DNA of 64,000 nucleotides from Alkaliphilus transvaalensis ATCC 700919. GTDB lineage: Bacteria > Bacillota > Clostridia > Peptostreptococcales > Natronincolaceae. Positions within the stretch are counted from its first letter, which is position 1; each line of letters starts with the position of its first letter. The stretch spans positions 62,001 through 126,000 of the forward strand of contig NZ_JHYF01000017.1 in assembly GCF_000621485.1 (NCBI RefSeq). Direction: 5' to 3'. The translations under genes were made by a program, and so were the position numbers. Of this stretch, positions 27,613 to 37,417 are shown piece after piece. The notes below the pieces were generated by a model. It saw nothing but the letters and a program-made list of their open reading frames with translations, searched no databases and was not told the DNA's origin.

Positions 27613-28350
27613 TTATAATTTTTTTTGGATAATCTCCATCGTTTGGATATATGATCTTTTGACATACTCAAGCTCTTTAGGATTATTCAATAAATTCTTC
27701 AGACGTTTTAATGTCTTTTCATCACCAATTTCAAGTAGCGCTTTAGCTGCATATTGACGTACTTGAGGCTTTCCATCTTGTAATCCCCTATGAAGGACTT
27801 CCATATTATCAACATGGGGAATACGTCCCAAAGCAGAACAAACCATTCTTCTTACCCCACCATGTTTATGTTCTATTTCACTTCTTATTACGGATAACAG
27901 TCTTTCGTCCTTTAATTGACCAGCAATCCAAAGGGCAATCATTTTATCCTCTGCATTATCGATGGCAGGTAAAATCTTATTTAAATATAAAGCAAGTCCT
28001 TCTTTTTCCTTTGGCTTTAGTTCTGCTAAAATCTTGATTCTCTTATTTTTGTCAGCAGCTAAGAGATTAATAAAGCTAGGGTGATAACTTATTTTATCTG
28101 TCTTTTTATCATTTTTTTTATCAGACTTCTTATCATTCTTTTTTTGATTCATCTTCAACTTTAATATGTGTTCTTGAACAATATCTTTTGGTAGGTTCCG
28201 AATTCTGCTAATCAAGTCAATGTTCTTTCCTTCACGATATAAAAGATAGGTGATTAAATAATCTGCTTCTTCATTATTGAAGTTATTCAGATCCTCCCAA
28301 GTATATTCTTTTGAGGAATAAACGACATCCATCATCTCCACCACACTCAT
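27613..28350 (-). CDS. HEAT-repeat protein with lysine-rich linker
   Basis: 245 aa. The N-terminal helical part (1-75) is joined to a C-terminal HEAT/PBS-lyase-like repeat region (about 95-245; MVCSALGRIPHVDN, VRQYAAKALLEIGDEKTL). The linker is built from repeated KKNDKKSD units coded by 15-base repeats. The gene starts one base after the hflX stop (TAAATG), so it is translationally coupled to hflX. A link to ribosomes or to HflX is possible but inferred. Confidence 0.75.
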   Translation of the reverse strand: MSVVEMMDVVYSSKEYTWEDLNNFNNEEADYLITYLLYREGKNIDLISRIRNLPKDIVQEHILKLKMNQKKNDKKSDKKNDKKTDKISYHPSFINLLAADKNKRIKILAELKPKEKEGLALYLNKILPAIDNAEDKMIALWIAGQLKDERLLSVIRSEIEHKHGGVRRMVCSALGRIPHVDNMEVLHRGLQDGKPQVRQYAAKALLEIGDEKTLKRLKNLLNNPKELEYVKRSYIQTMEIIQKKL

Positions 28351-29637
28351 TTATTTCTTTTCATATTCTTTGATTTTAGCGTAATCAGTAGCTGGTACTT
28401 TAACCTGCATAAAAATACCTTCTTCTTGATATTCAGAGGACAATACAATTGCATCTTCATGAAGCTGTGATGCAACACTTCCCTTATTATAAGGAATTAA
28501 TAACTCAGCTTCAATCATACTGGTACCAACTTCTCTTCGAATGACTTCTATCAATTGATCAAGGTGAATTCCTTCAAGAGCAGAAATCGCCAGAGTATTC
28601 TCATCTTTAGGTATACTACTAATGTCTTCAATAGCGTCAACTTTGTTATATACATCGATTATTTTTTTTGAATCTACCTTTAACTCCTTAAGAACCTTAA
28701 GGGTCGTCTCTTTTTGTAAGTGATAGTTTTCATTAGATGCATCAATGACATGTAAAAGTAAATCTGCATATGTAACCTCTTCTAAAGTTGCTTTAAAAGC
28801 ATCTACCAAGTTATGGGGCAACTTACTTACAAAACCAACTGTATCTGTTAATAGAAAATTCAAGTTGTCTGGGTAGTTCATCTTTCTTAATGAAACTTCT
28901 AAAGTAGCAAAAAGCATGTTTTCAGCATAAACTTCCCTATCGACTTCATACTCTTGGCTATTTCTTAGTAATACATTCATTAAAGTAGATTTCCCTGCAT
29001 TTGTATATCCCACTAATGCTACAATAGGTAGTTCTGACTTCATTCTTTGCGAACGCTGAACTTCCCTTACTTTTTTAACTTCCTGTAATTCTTCCTTAAT
29101 ATAGTCTATTTTTCTTAAGATATGTCTTCGGTCTGTCTCTAACTTTGTTTCACCAGGCCCCCTCGTGCCGATTCCAGCCCCAAGCCTTGATAACTTTTTT
29201 CCGAGACCAGTTAATCGAGGTAACCGATATTTTAATTGAGCTAATTCAACCTGTAATTTAGCTTCTTTACTAGTTGCCCTTTGGGCAAATATGTCTAAAA
29301 TTAAAGTTGTTCGATCGATTACATCTACCCCTATAGCCTCTTCTAAATTTCTGATTTGAGACCCAGATAGTTCATCATTAAAAATGATTAGGTTTGCCTC
29401 TAAAGTTTCACATAGATTTCTAACTTCTTCAACCTTACCTTTACCAATATATAGGGCCACATTAACAGCAGAACGATTCTGGATTGTTGTAGCTAATACT
29501 TCTACCCCTGCTGCTTGTGCCAGCTCATCAAGTTCTATCATTGAAGCCTCGATGTCTATTTCTTCATGTCTACCAGTATGATTCATTCCTACTAGTATTG
29601 CACGATTATGTATTACTTCTTGTGTTTGCATTTCCAT
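28351..29637 (-). CDS. hflX: GTPase HflX
   Basis: 428 aa. The N-terminal HflX domain has [12 protein letters not shown] and [14 protein letters not shown], followed by [15 protein letters not shown] at 157-171, and the G domain has G1 GYTNAGKST at 210-218 and G3 [14 protein letters not shown]. HflX splits or rescues stalled ribosomes under stress. It starts at ATG after GGGAGGG. It forms an operon with the HEAT-repeat gene. Confidence 0.95.
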   Translation of the reverse strand: MEMQTQEVIHNRAILVGMNHTGRHEEIDIEASMIELDELAQAAGVEVLATTIQNRSAVNVALYIGKGKVEEVRNLCETLEANLIIFNDELSGSQIRNLEEAIGVDVIDRTTLILDIFAQRATSKEAKLQVELAQLKYRLPRLTGLGKKLSRLGAGIGTRGPGETKLETDRRHILRKIDYIKEELQEVKKVREVQRSQRMKSELPIVALVGYTNAGKSTLMNVLLRNSQEYEVDREVYAENMLFATLEVSLRKMNYPDNLNFLLTDTVGFVSKLPHNLVDAFKATLEEVTYADLLLHVIDASNENYHLQKETTLKVLKELKVDSKKIIDVYNKVDAIEDISSIPKDENTLAISALEGIHLDQLIEVIRREVGTSMIEAELLIPYNKGSVASQLHEDAIVLSSEYQEEGIFMQVKVPATDYAKIKEYEKK

Positions 29638-29736
29638 ATATATATCCCTCCCATACCTCTTATATGTGTCCTTACAAACATATCATACCCGTTTTTGTCG
29701 TAAGAAACAACTAACATTTACCACATACCCATAAAA

Positions 29737-29767
29737 ATAACACCAATAAAAGATTTATTGGTGTTAT
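29737..29767 (-). terminator. terminator after the HTH gene
   Basis: Perfect 14-bp stem ATAACACCAATAAA/TTTATTGGTGTTAT with a 3-base loop. On the minus strand TTTTATGGG follows. Confidence 0.8.
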
Positions 29768-29783
29768 CAAGTAAGTACTTAAA

Positions 29784-30068
29784 TTAGTTTCTAAGTTCTC
29801 TAAAAAGAATTTCCTCTGGACATTTTAAAACCTTACAAACCTTTTCAATATTTTCATCCTTTGGAATCCTTCCTTCATAAATCCACGCTTGAACTGTTCT
29901 TGGAGATACGCCAATTCTTTCTGCCAGGTCACTTACTTTAATATCATCTGCAAACATAAGCCCTAACATATATCGATTCTTAACCTCCCAATTCTTAAGC
30001 CTTCTAAATCTCTTTTTTCTTATTCCTTTTCCTAATACTCTTCTTGCTCTTTCTGATGCAGTTTCCAT
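29784..30068 (-). CDS. small helix-turn-helix protein
   Basis: 94 aa. A basic N-terminus (RARRVLGKGIRKKRFRRLKNW) precedes a helix-turn-helix, IKVSDLAERIGVSPRTVQAWIYEGRIP, and a C-terminal cap VCKVLKCPEEILFREL. It resembles XRE/phage-repressor-type DNA-binding folds. It starts at ATG after GAAAGGTGA. The target is unknown. It is a single gene with a strong terminator. Confidence 0.78.
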   Translation of the reverse strand: METASERARRVLGKGIRKKRFRRLKNWEVKNRYMLGLMFADDIKVSDLAERIGVSPRTVQAWIYEGRIPKDENIEKVCKVLKCPEEILFRELRN

Positions 30069-30556
30069 TTGAAATCACCTTTCTTTTTTTACTTTAATTT
30101 ATTTTCATTGTTATATGAAGTACAGTATAAAAAATATATTCGTGTTATGAAGCATTTTTTGATGCCTATTAATCTAATAAATTATAAAAATTGCTTCTTT
30201 AAAACGTATATTTATACATTAAAATAGCATAAATATTAAATTAATCTTTACATGTATGTATGTAATATGTAATAACATTTTATATGTTAATTTTCTGAAT
30301 CCTTATAGTCCTTATTATAACCTATTATTCAAAAAAATGCTACAATTGTTTAAAAATTAACAATCCTTAGATGTTAACTTTCCTATGCATTTTATTTCAT
30401 AATTTCCAACTGTATTCTTTCATAAAATTCTTCTTTCGCCATATTTATTGTTTTTTATACTTTATTTTACTTTCCTAACCCTCTATAAATGACTTAATTA
30501 ACCTGTTCCTATTAGATTATAGACAGAAAAAAAGCAGGCTAAACCTGCTAATAATA
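30069..30556. other. intergenic region, no gene seen
   Basis: 488 bp of very AT-rich sequence between the yunB terminator and the HTH gene. No frame with a ribosome site was found on either strand. The promoter of the HTH gene must lie here but no clear -35/-10 pair stands out. Confidence 0.5.
30533..30549 (-). terminator. terminator after yunB
   Basis: Stem AGCAGG/CCTGCT with a 5-base loop. On the minus strand a run of T follows (TTTTTTCTG). Confidence 0.8.
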
Positions 30557-31231
30557 TTAATCGACATATAAAGGAGAAATATTAAGGAAATTATCATTAG
30601 GCATTTGAAACATCGTTTGCGGTACTCGCCCTACAATTACAGTTTCAGCTAATGGTACTGTTGTCGTTACTGTTAATGCTTCGGAATTAAAAGGGACAAT
30701 TACATTGACATTTAATGTAACAATCAGAAATATCCTATGCCTTGTTTGATTAATACCCGACTGCTCAAACGCTGTTCCGAAATTAACATCCACCATTCCC
30801 ATCGGGGTAATCTGCACTTTAATTCGAGGCCCATATTGGGCAAATAACTGGGTTCCCAAAACATTACCAAGGGGAATTCCCTCAGATGATGTCCGCATTT
30901 CCCTTAAATGGTCTTGAATATTAATCCCAATATCAGAGGCAATTTTATTCATGGTAATGGTATTTGCCTGCATCATGGTAATAACACCTTCATGGTCCTT
31001 TTCTATATAAACAAGATCTCTATAATCTATACCGTTTTCCAAGACTTCACTAACAGCAATATTCACTGCCCTTGTCGATAATTCTTGTGCCTTCAGAACA
31101 CCTATTGTTTGGACAGTGGGCATAACTTCCCGATCTATATATATAAAGGCAGTAATGAGGGTGACAAATATAAAAAATAGCATAAATAATATTTTGTATT
31201 TGATATATTTTTTTCGTTTATGGATATACAC
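30557..31231 (-). CDS. yunB: sporulation protein YunB
   Basis: 224 aa. An N-terminal anchor (about 15-35) is followed by the YunB domain with RAVNIAVSEVLENG, NTITMNKIASDI and GIPLGNVLGTQLFAQYGPRI. YunB is a mother-cell protein needed for full sporulation in Bacillus. The start is GTG at 31231, eight bases after GGGGGG; the frame extends three codons further. It is divergent from the PBP gene. Confidence 0.88.
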   Translation of the reverse strand: MYIHKRKKYIKYKILFMLFFIFVTLITAFIYIDREVMPTVQTIGVLKAQELSTRAVNIAVSEVLENGIDYRDLVYIEKDHEGVITMMQANTITMNKIASDIGINIQDHLREMRTSSEGIPLGNVLGTQLFAQYGPRIKVQITPMGMVDVNFGTAFEQSGINQTRHRIFLIVTLNVNVIVPFNSEALTVTTTVPLAETVIVGRVPQTMFQMPNDNFLNISPLYVD

Positions 31232-31429
31232 CTGCAACACCCCCCTATATATATGTATATGATTATAGATAAGTTATGTGTTTATTTTTATTGTATTTTA
31301 CTAATTTTGTCTTACTTTTACCACCTTCTGTATATAAACTTAAAGATTCCCTCATACTCTATGATAGAAGAATTTATGATATAATATAATAAAGCGTATA
31401 GCATGATGATCTATCAAAATTTATTTAAT

Positions 31430-31458
31430 TTAACACATGGTCATAAATATGTTATAAT
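31430..31458 (+). promoter_or_regulatory. sigma-A promoter of the class A PBP gene
   Basis: -35 TTAACA (31430-31435), 17-bp spacer, perfect -10 TATAAT (31453-31458), 65 bp upstream of the ATG. Confidence 0.8.
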
Positions 31459-31522
31459 AGTTTTGGATTTCATGCATTTCCCTGATTCTACAAATGCATT
31501 TTCTTAGATGGAGGTAAAAACA

Positions 31523-34138
31523 ATGTCAGATAATAATAAAAAAACAACAACCAGTGAAAATCGAAGAACTACAAAAGATAAAAAGAGTTCTAATAAGAAG
31601 AAATTCTTTAAGGCTTTAAAAATCTTTTTGGTACTAACCATTCTTGTAGGTTTTATCGGTGCAGGTGCCGTAGCAGGAATCGTTTTTGGTATTATTAAAG
31701 ATGCCGAGCCTATCGATCCTTCTAATATTTATGATTTACTTGAAACTAGTTCCTTTATTTTAGATTCAAATGGACAAGTAATAGAAAAGATTCAGAGTAA
31801 CAATGTAAGAATGATTGTTGATTATGATGAAATTCCGAAACATTTAGTTGACGCTTTTGTATCCATTGAAGATGAACGTTTCTGGACCCACAGTGGTGTC
31901 GACCTTAAGGGAATCATCCGAGCCTTCTGGACTAACTTCACGACAGGTTCTAGACAGGGCGCCAGTACCATTAATCAACAATTAGCTGGAAATATTTATC
32001 TTTCTAGAAGCGACCGAAGTTATAGTCGTAAAATTAAAGATGCCTACTATGGTATACAGCTTAATAGACAGCTAACTAAAGAGCAAATCTTAGAAGCCTA
32101 TTTAAACACAATCCCATTGGGAGGCTTAAACTATGGGGTGCAAGCTGCATCACAAGCATATTTTTCTAAAGATGTTGGCGAGCTTACACTAGCTGAGTCT
32201 GCCCTAATTGCTGGAATCACCCGTTCTCCCCATAGGTATTCTCCATTAAAATATTTATATAAGGACCAAATCCAAGAACATCACCATGTAATAGATGATT
32301 CTGATGGAACCTATACAATTATCTTTAATGAAGAGACCCTTACAAGACAAAAAACAGTTTTAGGTGTTATGAGAAGAAATGGAGTTATTACTGATGCAGA
32401 ATATGATGCTGCCCTAGAGGAAGATATTGTTGCAAGTTTAGATCCAAATCGATTAGCAGCTGAAGATATCTCTTCATATTTTGGAGACTTAGTGAAAAAA
32501 GACGTGCTAAATGCCCTAGAAAATGAGGGTTATACTAGAGAAGAAGCCCAAACATTATTATACTCTGGCGGCTTAAAAATCTTTAGTACAATGGACGTAA
32601 ATATGCAAAGAATCGTAGAGGAAGAATACGCTAACTCATCTAATTTTCCATCAAGTAGAGAAGATGATAATGGCCTTCTTCAACCACAATCTGCAATGGT
32701 TATTATTGACCAACACACAGGTGAAATTAAAGCATTAGTTGGAGGAAGGGGCTCTTCTGGTCAACAGATATTTAATAGAGCCTTAAACCCTAGACCACCA
32801 GGGTCTTCTATTAAGCCTATTGCAGTATATACAGCTGCAATAGATAATGGATTTACAACAGCTTCTGTTATAGATGATGTTCCAATTTATTTAGATCGTA
32901 ATCGACCAGATGAGCCATGGCCTAAAAACTTTGGAACTAGCGGTTATAAAGGTCTAACAGCCATTAGACAAGCTGTGCAAGAATCAAACAACGTTATACC
33001 TGTTAAAATTGCCAGCATGTTAGGTCACGATGACCGTTCTTCCTTCAAAATAATGTTTGACTATATGGAAAAAATGGGAATTTCTACAATTGTTACTAGT
33101 GAGGACCCAGTCGTAACTAGCCGAGGTAGAAGTCATGACGAAACCTATTCTACAGCTTTAGGGGGTATGACTAAAGGGGTAACACCACTAGATCTAACAA
33201 CCGCCTATGCCACATTGGCAAATAGTGGGGTTAGAATTGATCCTATTACTTTTACAGAGGTTTACGATCGATACGGAAACCTATTGATCGACAATAAACC
33301 AACAGTTACTAGAGTATTAACACCTCAAGTTTCTTTTATTATGACTGATCTGCTTAAATCTGCAGTTACAAGTGGTACAGGTTCTACCGCTAGCCTTTAT
33401 GGCGGTAACTCAAGAATACCTGTTGCTGGTAAAACTGGTACAACAACTTCTAATGAAGATGCTTGGTTTGCTGGCTATACACCTTATTATACAGCAGCAG
33501 TTTGGATCGGAAACGATATGCCAAGTAATTTAGGTCAAGGAAGTAGAGCTTCAGCACAGTTATGGAATAAAATCATGAAAAGAATTCATGAAGATTTAAG
33601 TCCAAAGGATTTTGATGAACCAAGTGATATTATTAGAGTTCAGGTATGTAGAATTTCAGGGAAATTACCAGGACCCTATTGTGCTTTAGATCCACGTGGT
33701 AACTTGATTCGAACTGAACTATTTATTAAAGGTACAGAGCCTACAACAGAATGTGACCTTCATGTTATGGCAGAAATTCATACTCCAACAGGTAAGTTAG
33801 CAACTGATCTAACACCACCATGGGAAGTTGAAACAAGACTTCTGGTAAGAAGACCAGTTCCCTATTATCCAGAAGAGAACAAGGGAATTAAACCAGCCGA
33901 TTATAATTATGATCTACCAACAGAATACTATGATCCTTTAACTGATTGGATTGACGTTAACCCATATCCAGGAAACAATAATTCTGATCAAGATGATATC
34001 GACGTCGATATAACAGATCCACCTACTGACGATAACGATGATGATGACGACGATAGTGATAATGATGTACGAAATATTATCAGAAATATTTTCGGTGGTA
34101 ATAATAACAACAATAATAGCAATGACAACGGGAATTAA
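31523..34138 (+). CDS. class A penicillin-binding protein (PBP1A type)
   Basis: 871 aa. A lysine-rich cytoplasmic start and a membrane anchor (about 32-58) lead to a GT51 glycosyltransferase (about 80-260; catalytic Glu116 in EDERFW, GASTINQQL) and a transpeptidase with SSIK (Ser428, Lys431), SNN (488-490) and KTG (637-639). The tail after about 780 is rich in Asp and Asn (DDNDDDDDDSDND, then poly-Asn) and likely disordered. It polymerises and crosslinks peptidoglycan. The start is the ATG at 31523 after GGAGGTAAAAACA, not the earlier ATG overlapping it. It is monocistronic. Confidence 0.93.
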   Translation: MSDNNKKTTTSENRRTTKDKKSSNKKKFFKALKIFLVLTILVGFIGAGAVAGIVFGIIKDAEPIDPSNIYDLLETSSFILDSNGQVIEKIQSNNVRMIVDYDEIPKHLVDAFVSIEDERFWTHSGVDLKGIIRAFWTNFTTGSRQGASTINQQLAGNIYLSRSDRSYSRKIKDAYYGIQLNRQLTKEQILEAYLNTIPLGGLNYGVQAASQAYFSKDVGELTLAESALIAGITRSPHRYSPLKYLYKDQIQEHHHVIDDSDGTYTIIFNEETLTRQKTVLGVMRRNGVITDAEYDAALEEDIVASLDPNRLAAEDISSYFGDLVKKDVLNALENEGYTREEAQTLLYSGGLKIFSTMDVNMQRIVEEEYANSSNFPSSREDDNGLLQPQSAMVIIDQHTGEIKALVGGRGSSGQQIFNRALNPRPPGSSIKPIAVYTAAIDNGFTTASVIDDVPIYLDRNRPDEPWPKNFGTSGYKGLTAIRQAVQESNNVIPVKIASMLGHDDRSSFKIMFDYMEKMGISTIVTSEDPVVTSRGRSHDETYSTALGGMTKGVTPLDLTTAYATLANSGVRIDPITFTEVYDRYGNLLIDNKPTVTRVLTPQVSFIMTDLLKSAVTSGTGSTASLYGGNSRIPVAGKTGTTTSNEDAWFAGYTPYYTAAVWIGNDMPSNLGQGSRASAQLWNKIMKRIHEDLSPKDFDEPSDIIRVQVCRISGKLPGPYCALDPRGNLIRTELFIKGTEPTTECDLHVMAEIHTPTGKLATDLTPPWEVETRLLVRRPVPYYPEENKGIKPADYNYDLPTEYYDPLTDWIDVNPYPGNNNSDQDDIDVDITDPPTDDNDDDDDDSDNDVRNIIRNIFGGNNNNNNSNDNGN

Positions 34139-34162
34139 TTAACTGTTTATCTATGTAAAAAA

Positions 34163-34188
34163 GGCTTCAGCTATGCTGAGGCCTTTTT
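34163..34188 (+). terminator. terminator after the PBP gene
   Basis: Stem GGCTTCAGC/GCTGAGGCC (one G-T pair), 3-base loop, then TTTTT. Confidence 0.85.
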
Positions 34189-34283
34189 CTAACGAATTTT
34201 TTAAAACCAATATGAAGATTCTACATTAATTTTTTGTATATAATATTTTACTTAATAGGTAATAGGTTTGAGGAAAAGGGACT

Positions 34284-34316
34284 AAGCCCATCCTTTAATC
34301 TTCCAAAGATGGCTTT
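34284..34316 (-). repeat. single-hairpin copy G of the intergenic repeat
   Basis: AAGCCCATCCTTT, loop AATCTTCC, AAAGATGGCTTT. Both arms differ from the consensus AAAGTC/GACTTT by paired changes (GCC with GGC), keeping the stem. It lies just downstream of spoVAEa and could serve as its 3' hairpin. Confidence 0.65.
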
Positions 34317-34359
34317 GTTCATATCAAAGGTGACTAAGTTCATATCTAAGAAATTATGA

Positions 34360-34938
34360 TTAATTTAGTCGATTTCCCTTCCTATTTAAAATCTCTTTAA
34401 GTGCTTTAGTAATAATCGGTGCACCTCTTCTAAAGTCGTCTTTACCATTCATTTTACCTACATCACCAATACCAATAATAAGGGGTCTATTCCCTGCATT
34501 CTCTAAGACATCAACAGTATCACCATAAAGCACCTTATTAAAACCAGGATTCCCATCTTTATCAACAGCTTTATTAATCATGTTTCCATCAGCATCTATC
34601 GAGAAGTCTACATGAACTCCTTCAACTTCTTTAGTGTTGGAAGCCACTGCAATGACCCCCAATACCTCTATATCTGGATGATTCATAATTTGTTTTAAAG
34701 CCCTTTCACCAATACCAGTATTAACATTTCCCTCGTCATCTGTCATAACTACTACTGGATCGTATTTTGCTATTTTTATTAAATCTACTATTTCTGCTCC
34801 AGTTAGTGGTGTAGGGTTCCCTCCTGACTGGGATATACATCTGCCGCCTATATTTAAGACTGCTTTTTCAATTGATCGCTGGGCACAAGAATCCCCATCA
34901 GTCACAATAATTACTTTTCTTTTCTCATTTGTATCCAT
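34360..34938 (-). CDS. spoVAEA: stage V sporulation protein AEa
   Basis: 192 aa, soluble. KVIIVTDGDSCAQRSIEKA at the N-terminus and SQSGGNPTPLTGAEIVDLI and TDDEGNVNTGIGE are typical of SpoVAEa. It is the last gene of the first spoVA operon. Its exact role is less clear than that of SpoVAC/AD/AEb, which move dipicolinic acid into the forespore. No spoVAF gene follows here. Confidence 0.9.
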   Translation of the reverse strand: MDTNEKRKVIIVTDGDSCAQRSIEKAVLNIGGRCISQSGGNPTPLTGAEIVDLIKIAKYDPVVVMTDDEGNVNTGIGERALKQIMNHPDIEVLGVIAVASNTKEVEGVHVDFSIDADGNMINKAVDKDGNPGFNKVLYGDTVDVLENAGNRPLIIGIGDVGKMNGKDDFRRGAPIITKALKEILNRKGNRLN

Positions 34939-34955
34939 TATACTAACTCCTAACT

Positions 34956-35315
34956 TTATGGTTTTGTTTTAGGATTAAACAGTACTGCCATTAAATAGCC
35001 AAAAACAACTGCGGCCGTAATTCCTCCCGAGGTGGCACGAACCCCACCTATAAAGGCCCCCAGTAACCCATCTTCCTTTACTCCCTCCATGGCCCCTTTA
35101 GCCAATGAATAACCAAAGCCAGGTAACGGAATAGTAGCCCCAGCACCACCAAACTTTACTAATGGCTCATACACTCCTATAGCAGTTAAAACTACTCCTG
35201 CTGTTACAAATAGCACCAACACATGGGCTGGAGTTAATTTCGTTCCATCCATCAAAAGTTGACCAATAACACAAATTACCCCCCCAATAAAAAAAGCACT
35301 TATATAACCAGCCAT
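34956..35315 (-). CDS. spoVAEB: stage V sporulation protein AEb
   Basis: 119 aa with about four membrane helices. TKLTPAHVLVLFVTAGVVLTAIGVYEPLVKFGGAGATIPLPGFG is the conserved core shared with SpoVAC. Together with SpoVAC and SpoVAD it forms the dipicolinic acid channel in the inner spore membrane. AGGAGG precedes the ATG. It sits 11 bases after spoVAD. A second copy lies at 48144. Confidence 0.93.
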   Translation of the reverse strand: MAGYISAFFIGGVICVIGQLLMDGTKLTPAHVLVLFVTAGVVLTAIGVYEPLVKFGGAGATIPLPGFGYSLAKGAMEGVKEDGLLGAFIGGVRATSGGITAAVVFGYLMAVLFNPKTKP

Positions 35316-35326
35316 GAAACTGCCTC

Positions 35327-36349
35327 CTAATTCATTTTTTTGCTTTCTATTGTGACAGCGTGGGCTATACAGGGGATTGATTCTCCCTGCTGAGCACTTG
35401 TAGGAGAAAATAAAGCACCAGTTGAAACAAGTAGTATTTTATTAAGACTCTTTTCCTTTAATAATTTAAATAAGTAACCAGAAAATACTACAGCTGAGCA
35501 GCCACATCCACTTCCTCCAGCATGGGTATCTTGTTTTTTAGGGTCAAAGATTTCTATTCCACAATCTGTAAAGTTCTTAATTACCTGATATCCTTTTGTT
35601 TTAAGTAAATCACTTGCAATATCCCGTCCATATCTACCTAAATCGCCAGTAATTATTAAATCGTATTCCTCAGGTAATGTATTCGTATCATCAAAATGTC
35701 TGCCAATAGTATCTGCAGCTGCAGGAGCCATTGCCGCACCCATATTATTTGCATCAACAATCCCATAGTCAATCACTTTGCCAGTAGTACAGTGGGTTAT
35801 ATAGGGCCCTTCTTTATGCTTACCCAAGAGAGCAGCTCCTGCCCCCGTCACAGTCCATTGGGAAGTTAAGGGTCGTTGATTCCCTAGTTCTAAAGGATAT
35901 CTAAATTGTCTTTCAGCGGTGGAAAAATGACTAGCAGTTGTGGCAATACATAGGTCAGCAAAACCACCATCTATAACCATCGCAGAAAGACCTAGGGCTT
36001 CTGACATTGTTGAACAAGCTCCGTATAATCCAAAAAGGGGAATTTGAAGATCTCTAGCCGCAAAACTTGTTGACATCAATTGATTAAGTAGATCTCCTCC
36101 AAATAGGTAATCAATATCAACATTTTTTAAATCTGCCCTGCTAATTACAGTGCTTACAGCCTCCCTTAGCATTTTACTTTCTGCCTTCTCCCAACTATCT
36201 TCCCCGAACAAATCATCTTCTAATACTTTGTCAAAATAATTCCCCAAAGGTCCTTGACCCTCTTTTGGCCCTACTAAAGAAGCGGTGGCAATGATAGATG
36301 GAGGGTTTAATAGCTTAACTGTTTGACTCCCGATTTTTTTTACCGCCAT
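35327..36349 (-). CDS. spoVAD: stage V sporulation protein AD
   Basis: 340 aa with a thiolase-like fold that binds dipicolinic acid. Landmarks are LVGPKEGQGPLGNYFD, FGLYGACSTMSEALGLS, QWTVTGAGAALLG and AGGSGCGCSAVVFSGY. The GACST cysteine matches the thiolase position. It is part of the spoVA dipicolinate uptake complex and is close in sequence to the second copy at 47130. Confidence 0.95.
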   Translation of the reverse strand: MAVKKIGSQTVKLLNPPSIIATASLVGPKEGQGPLGNYFDKVLEDDLFGEDSWEKAESKMLREAVSTVISRADLKNVDIDYLFGGDLLNQLMSTSFAARDLQIPLFGLYGACSTMSEALGLSAMVIDGGFADLCIATTASHFSTAERQFRYPLELGNQRPLTSQWTVTGAGAALLGKHKEGPYITHCTTGKVIDYGIVDANNMGAAMAPAAADTIGRHFDDTNTLPEEYDLIITGDLGRYGRDIASDLLKTKGYQVIKNFTDCGIEIFDPKKQDTHAGGSGCGCSAVVFSGYLFKLLKEKSLNKILLVSTGALFSPTSAQQGESIPCIAHAVTIESKKMN

Positions 36350-36365
36350 TTTACTCCCTCCCCTA

Positions 36366-36821
36366 TTAGCCGATTAAGTAATAAATAATCCCTACAATTA
36401 CTGAAGAAGTGATTCCATAAACCAAAACAGGTCCAGCCAGGCTAAACATTCTGCCAGCAACCCCAAAAATAAATCCTTCCCGCTTGAATTCCATAGCAGG
36501 AGAAACAATTGAATTTGCGAACCCTGTAATTGGAACAATTGAACCAGCACCAGCCCGTTTTCCAATTAAATCATATACTCCCAAACCTGTTAAGAGGGCT
36601 CCTAAGAAAATCATCACAAGAATTGTTGCATTAGTGGCATCTAAATGACTTAATCCCATCCTTGATTCAATCTGATTATGAACAAATTGCCCAAAAGTAC
36701 TAATCAGACCTCCAATAAGGAAAGCCCATATACAATTTTTTAAATAGTTGGGTTTAGGTGCATTTTTTTCAACATATTCTTGATACTTCTTATTTTCAGT
36801 TGTTTGGTTTCTCTTTGCCAT
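36366..36821 (-). CDS. spoVAC: stage V sporulation protein AC
   Basis: 151 aa with about four membrane helices. NCIWAFLIGGLISTFGQF and GVYDLIGKRAGAGSIVPITGFANSIVSPAMEFKREG are SpoVAC hallmarks. SpoVAC acts as a mechanosensitive channel component for dipicolinic acid. GGAGGTGG precedes the ATG. It follows a 52-aa ORF in the operon. Confidence 0.95.
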   Translation of the reverse strand: MAKRNQTTENKKYQEYVEKNAPKPNYLKNCIWAFLIGGLISTFGQFVHNQIESRMGLSHLDATNATILVMIFLGALLTGLGVYDLIGKRAGAGSIVPITGFANSIVSPAMEFKREGFIFGVAGRMFSLAGPVLVYGITSSVIVGIIYYLIG

Positions 36822-36833
36822 CTTCCACCTCCG

Positions 36834-36992
36834 TTAACGAATCTCGTTTAACGTATATTTTCCCTTCAGATTTTCTAAATCAAGTTCTCTCCCATGATGA
36901 TTAAACTGATGTATGACCTTTCTTTCTTCTCTATTTTCTAGTAAGCATGCTTTAATTTTAGGAATGTCTTGATATAGATTCAGATTTTTCAT
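36834..36992 (-). CDS. 52-aa ORF inside the spoVA operon
   Basis: MKNLNLYQDIPKIKACLLEN opens a 52-residue charged peptide with no membrane segment, ending TLNEIR. AAAGGAG lies nine bases before the ATG, it starts 15 bases after the spoVAB stop and ends 13 bases before spoVAC. It fills the spoVAB-spoVAC gap exactly and shares the operon strand. I do not recognise it. The ribosome site and tight fit make it likely to be real. Confidence 0.65.
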   Translation of the reverse strand: MKNLNLYQDIPKIKACLLENREERKVIHQFNHHGRELDLENLKGKYTLNEIR

Positions 36993-37006
36993 GTTAAGCA
37001 ACTCCT

Positions 37007-37417
37007 TTAATGAATAATCACCCAGTGTATTAAAGATCCTAATACTTTTCCAAAAACCAGAGAATATAGAATATAGATAACAAATCCATCTAACTTAAAT
37101 CTTCTGATAATTACAGGAATAACATTCATTACCTCAGCAAGGGCTGAAGCCAGCATCCCTACAAAAGTGCCCATAAAAAAACCGATAATGATAATGAAGT
37201 ATACATTAAAGTTGATACTTACGCCAGTAAGGGAAGAAAAAGCAGCTAAGGTTGCTCCCAAAATAATCACATTCTCATATAAGGTAATATAGTGGTAGGT
37301 TTTTGTTAATTGGGCTAATCTTGGAATAATGTCCAGCAATGTTAACAACGCTACAATCCCACTCCCTACAATTATTCCGTTAGAAAAGCCTAAAAAAATC
37401 ACAAGAAGATTTCTCAT
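37007..37417 (-). CDS. spoVAB: stage V sporulation protein AB
   Basis: 136 aa with about four membrane helices. The N-terminus LLVIFLGFSNGIIVGSGIVALLTLLDIIPRLAQLTKT is typical of SpoVAB. Its start overlaps the spoVAA stop as ATGA, so it is coupled. It helps germinant-controlled dipicolinic acid movement in Bacillus; some clostridia lack it. Confidence 0.9.
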   Translation of the reverse strand: MRNLLVIFLGFSNGIIVGSGIVALLTLLDIIPRLAQLTKTYHYITLYENVIILGATLAAFSSLTGVSINFNVYFIIIIGFFMGTFVGMLASALAEVMNVIPVIIRRFKLDGFVIYILYSLVFGKVLGSLIHWVIIH

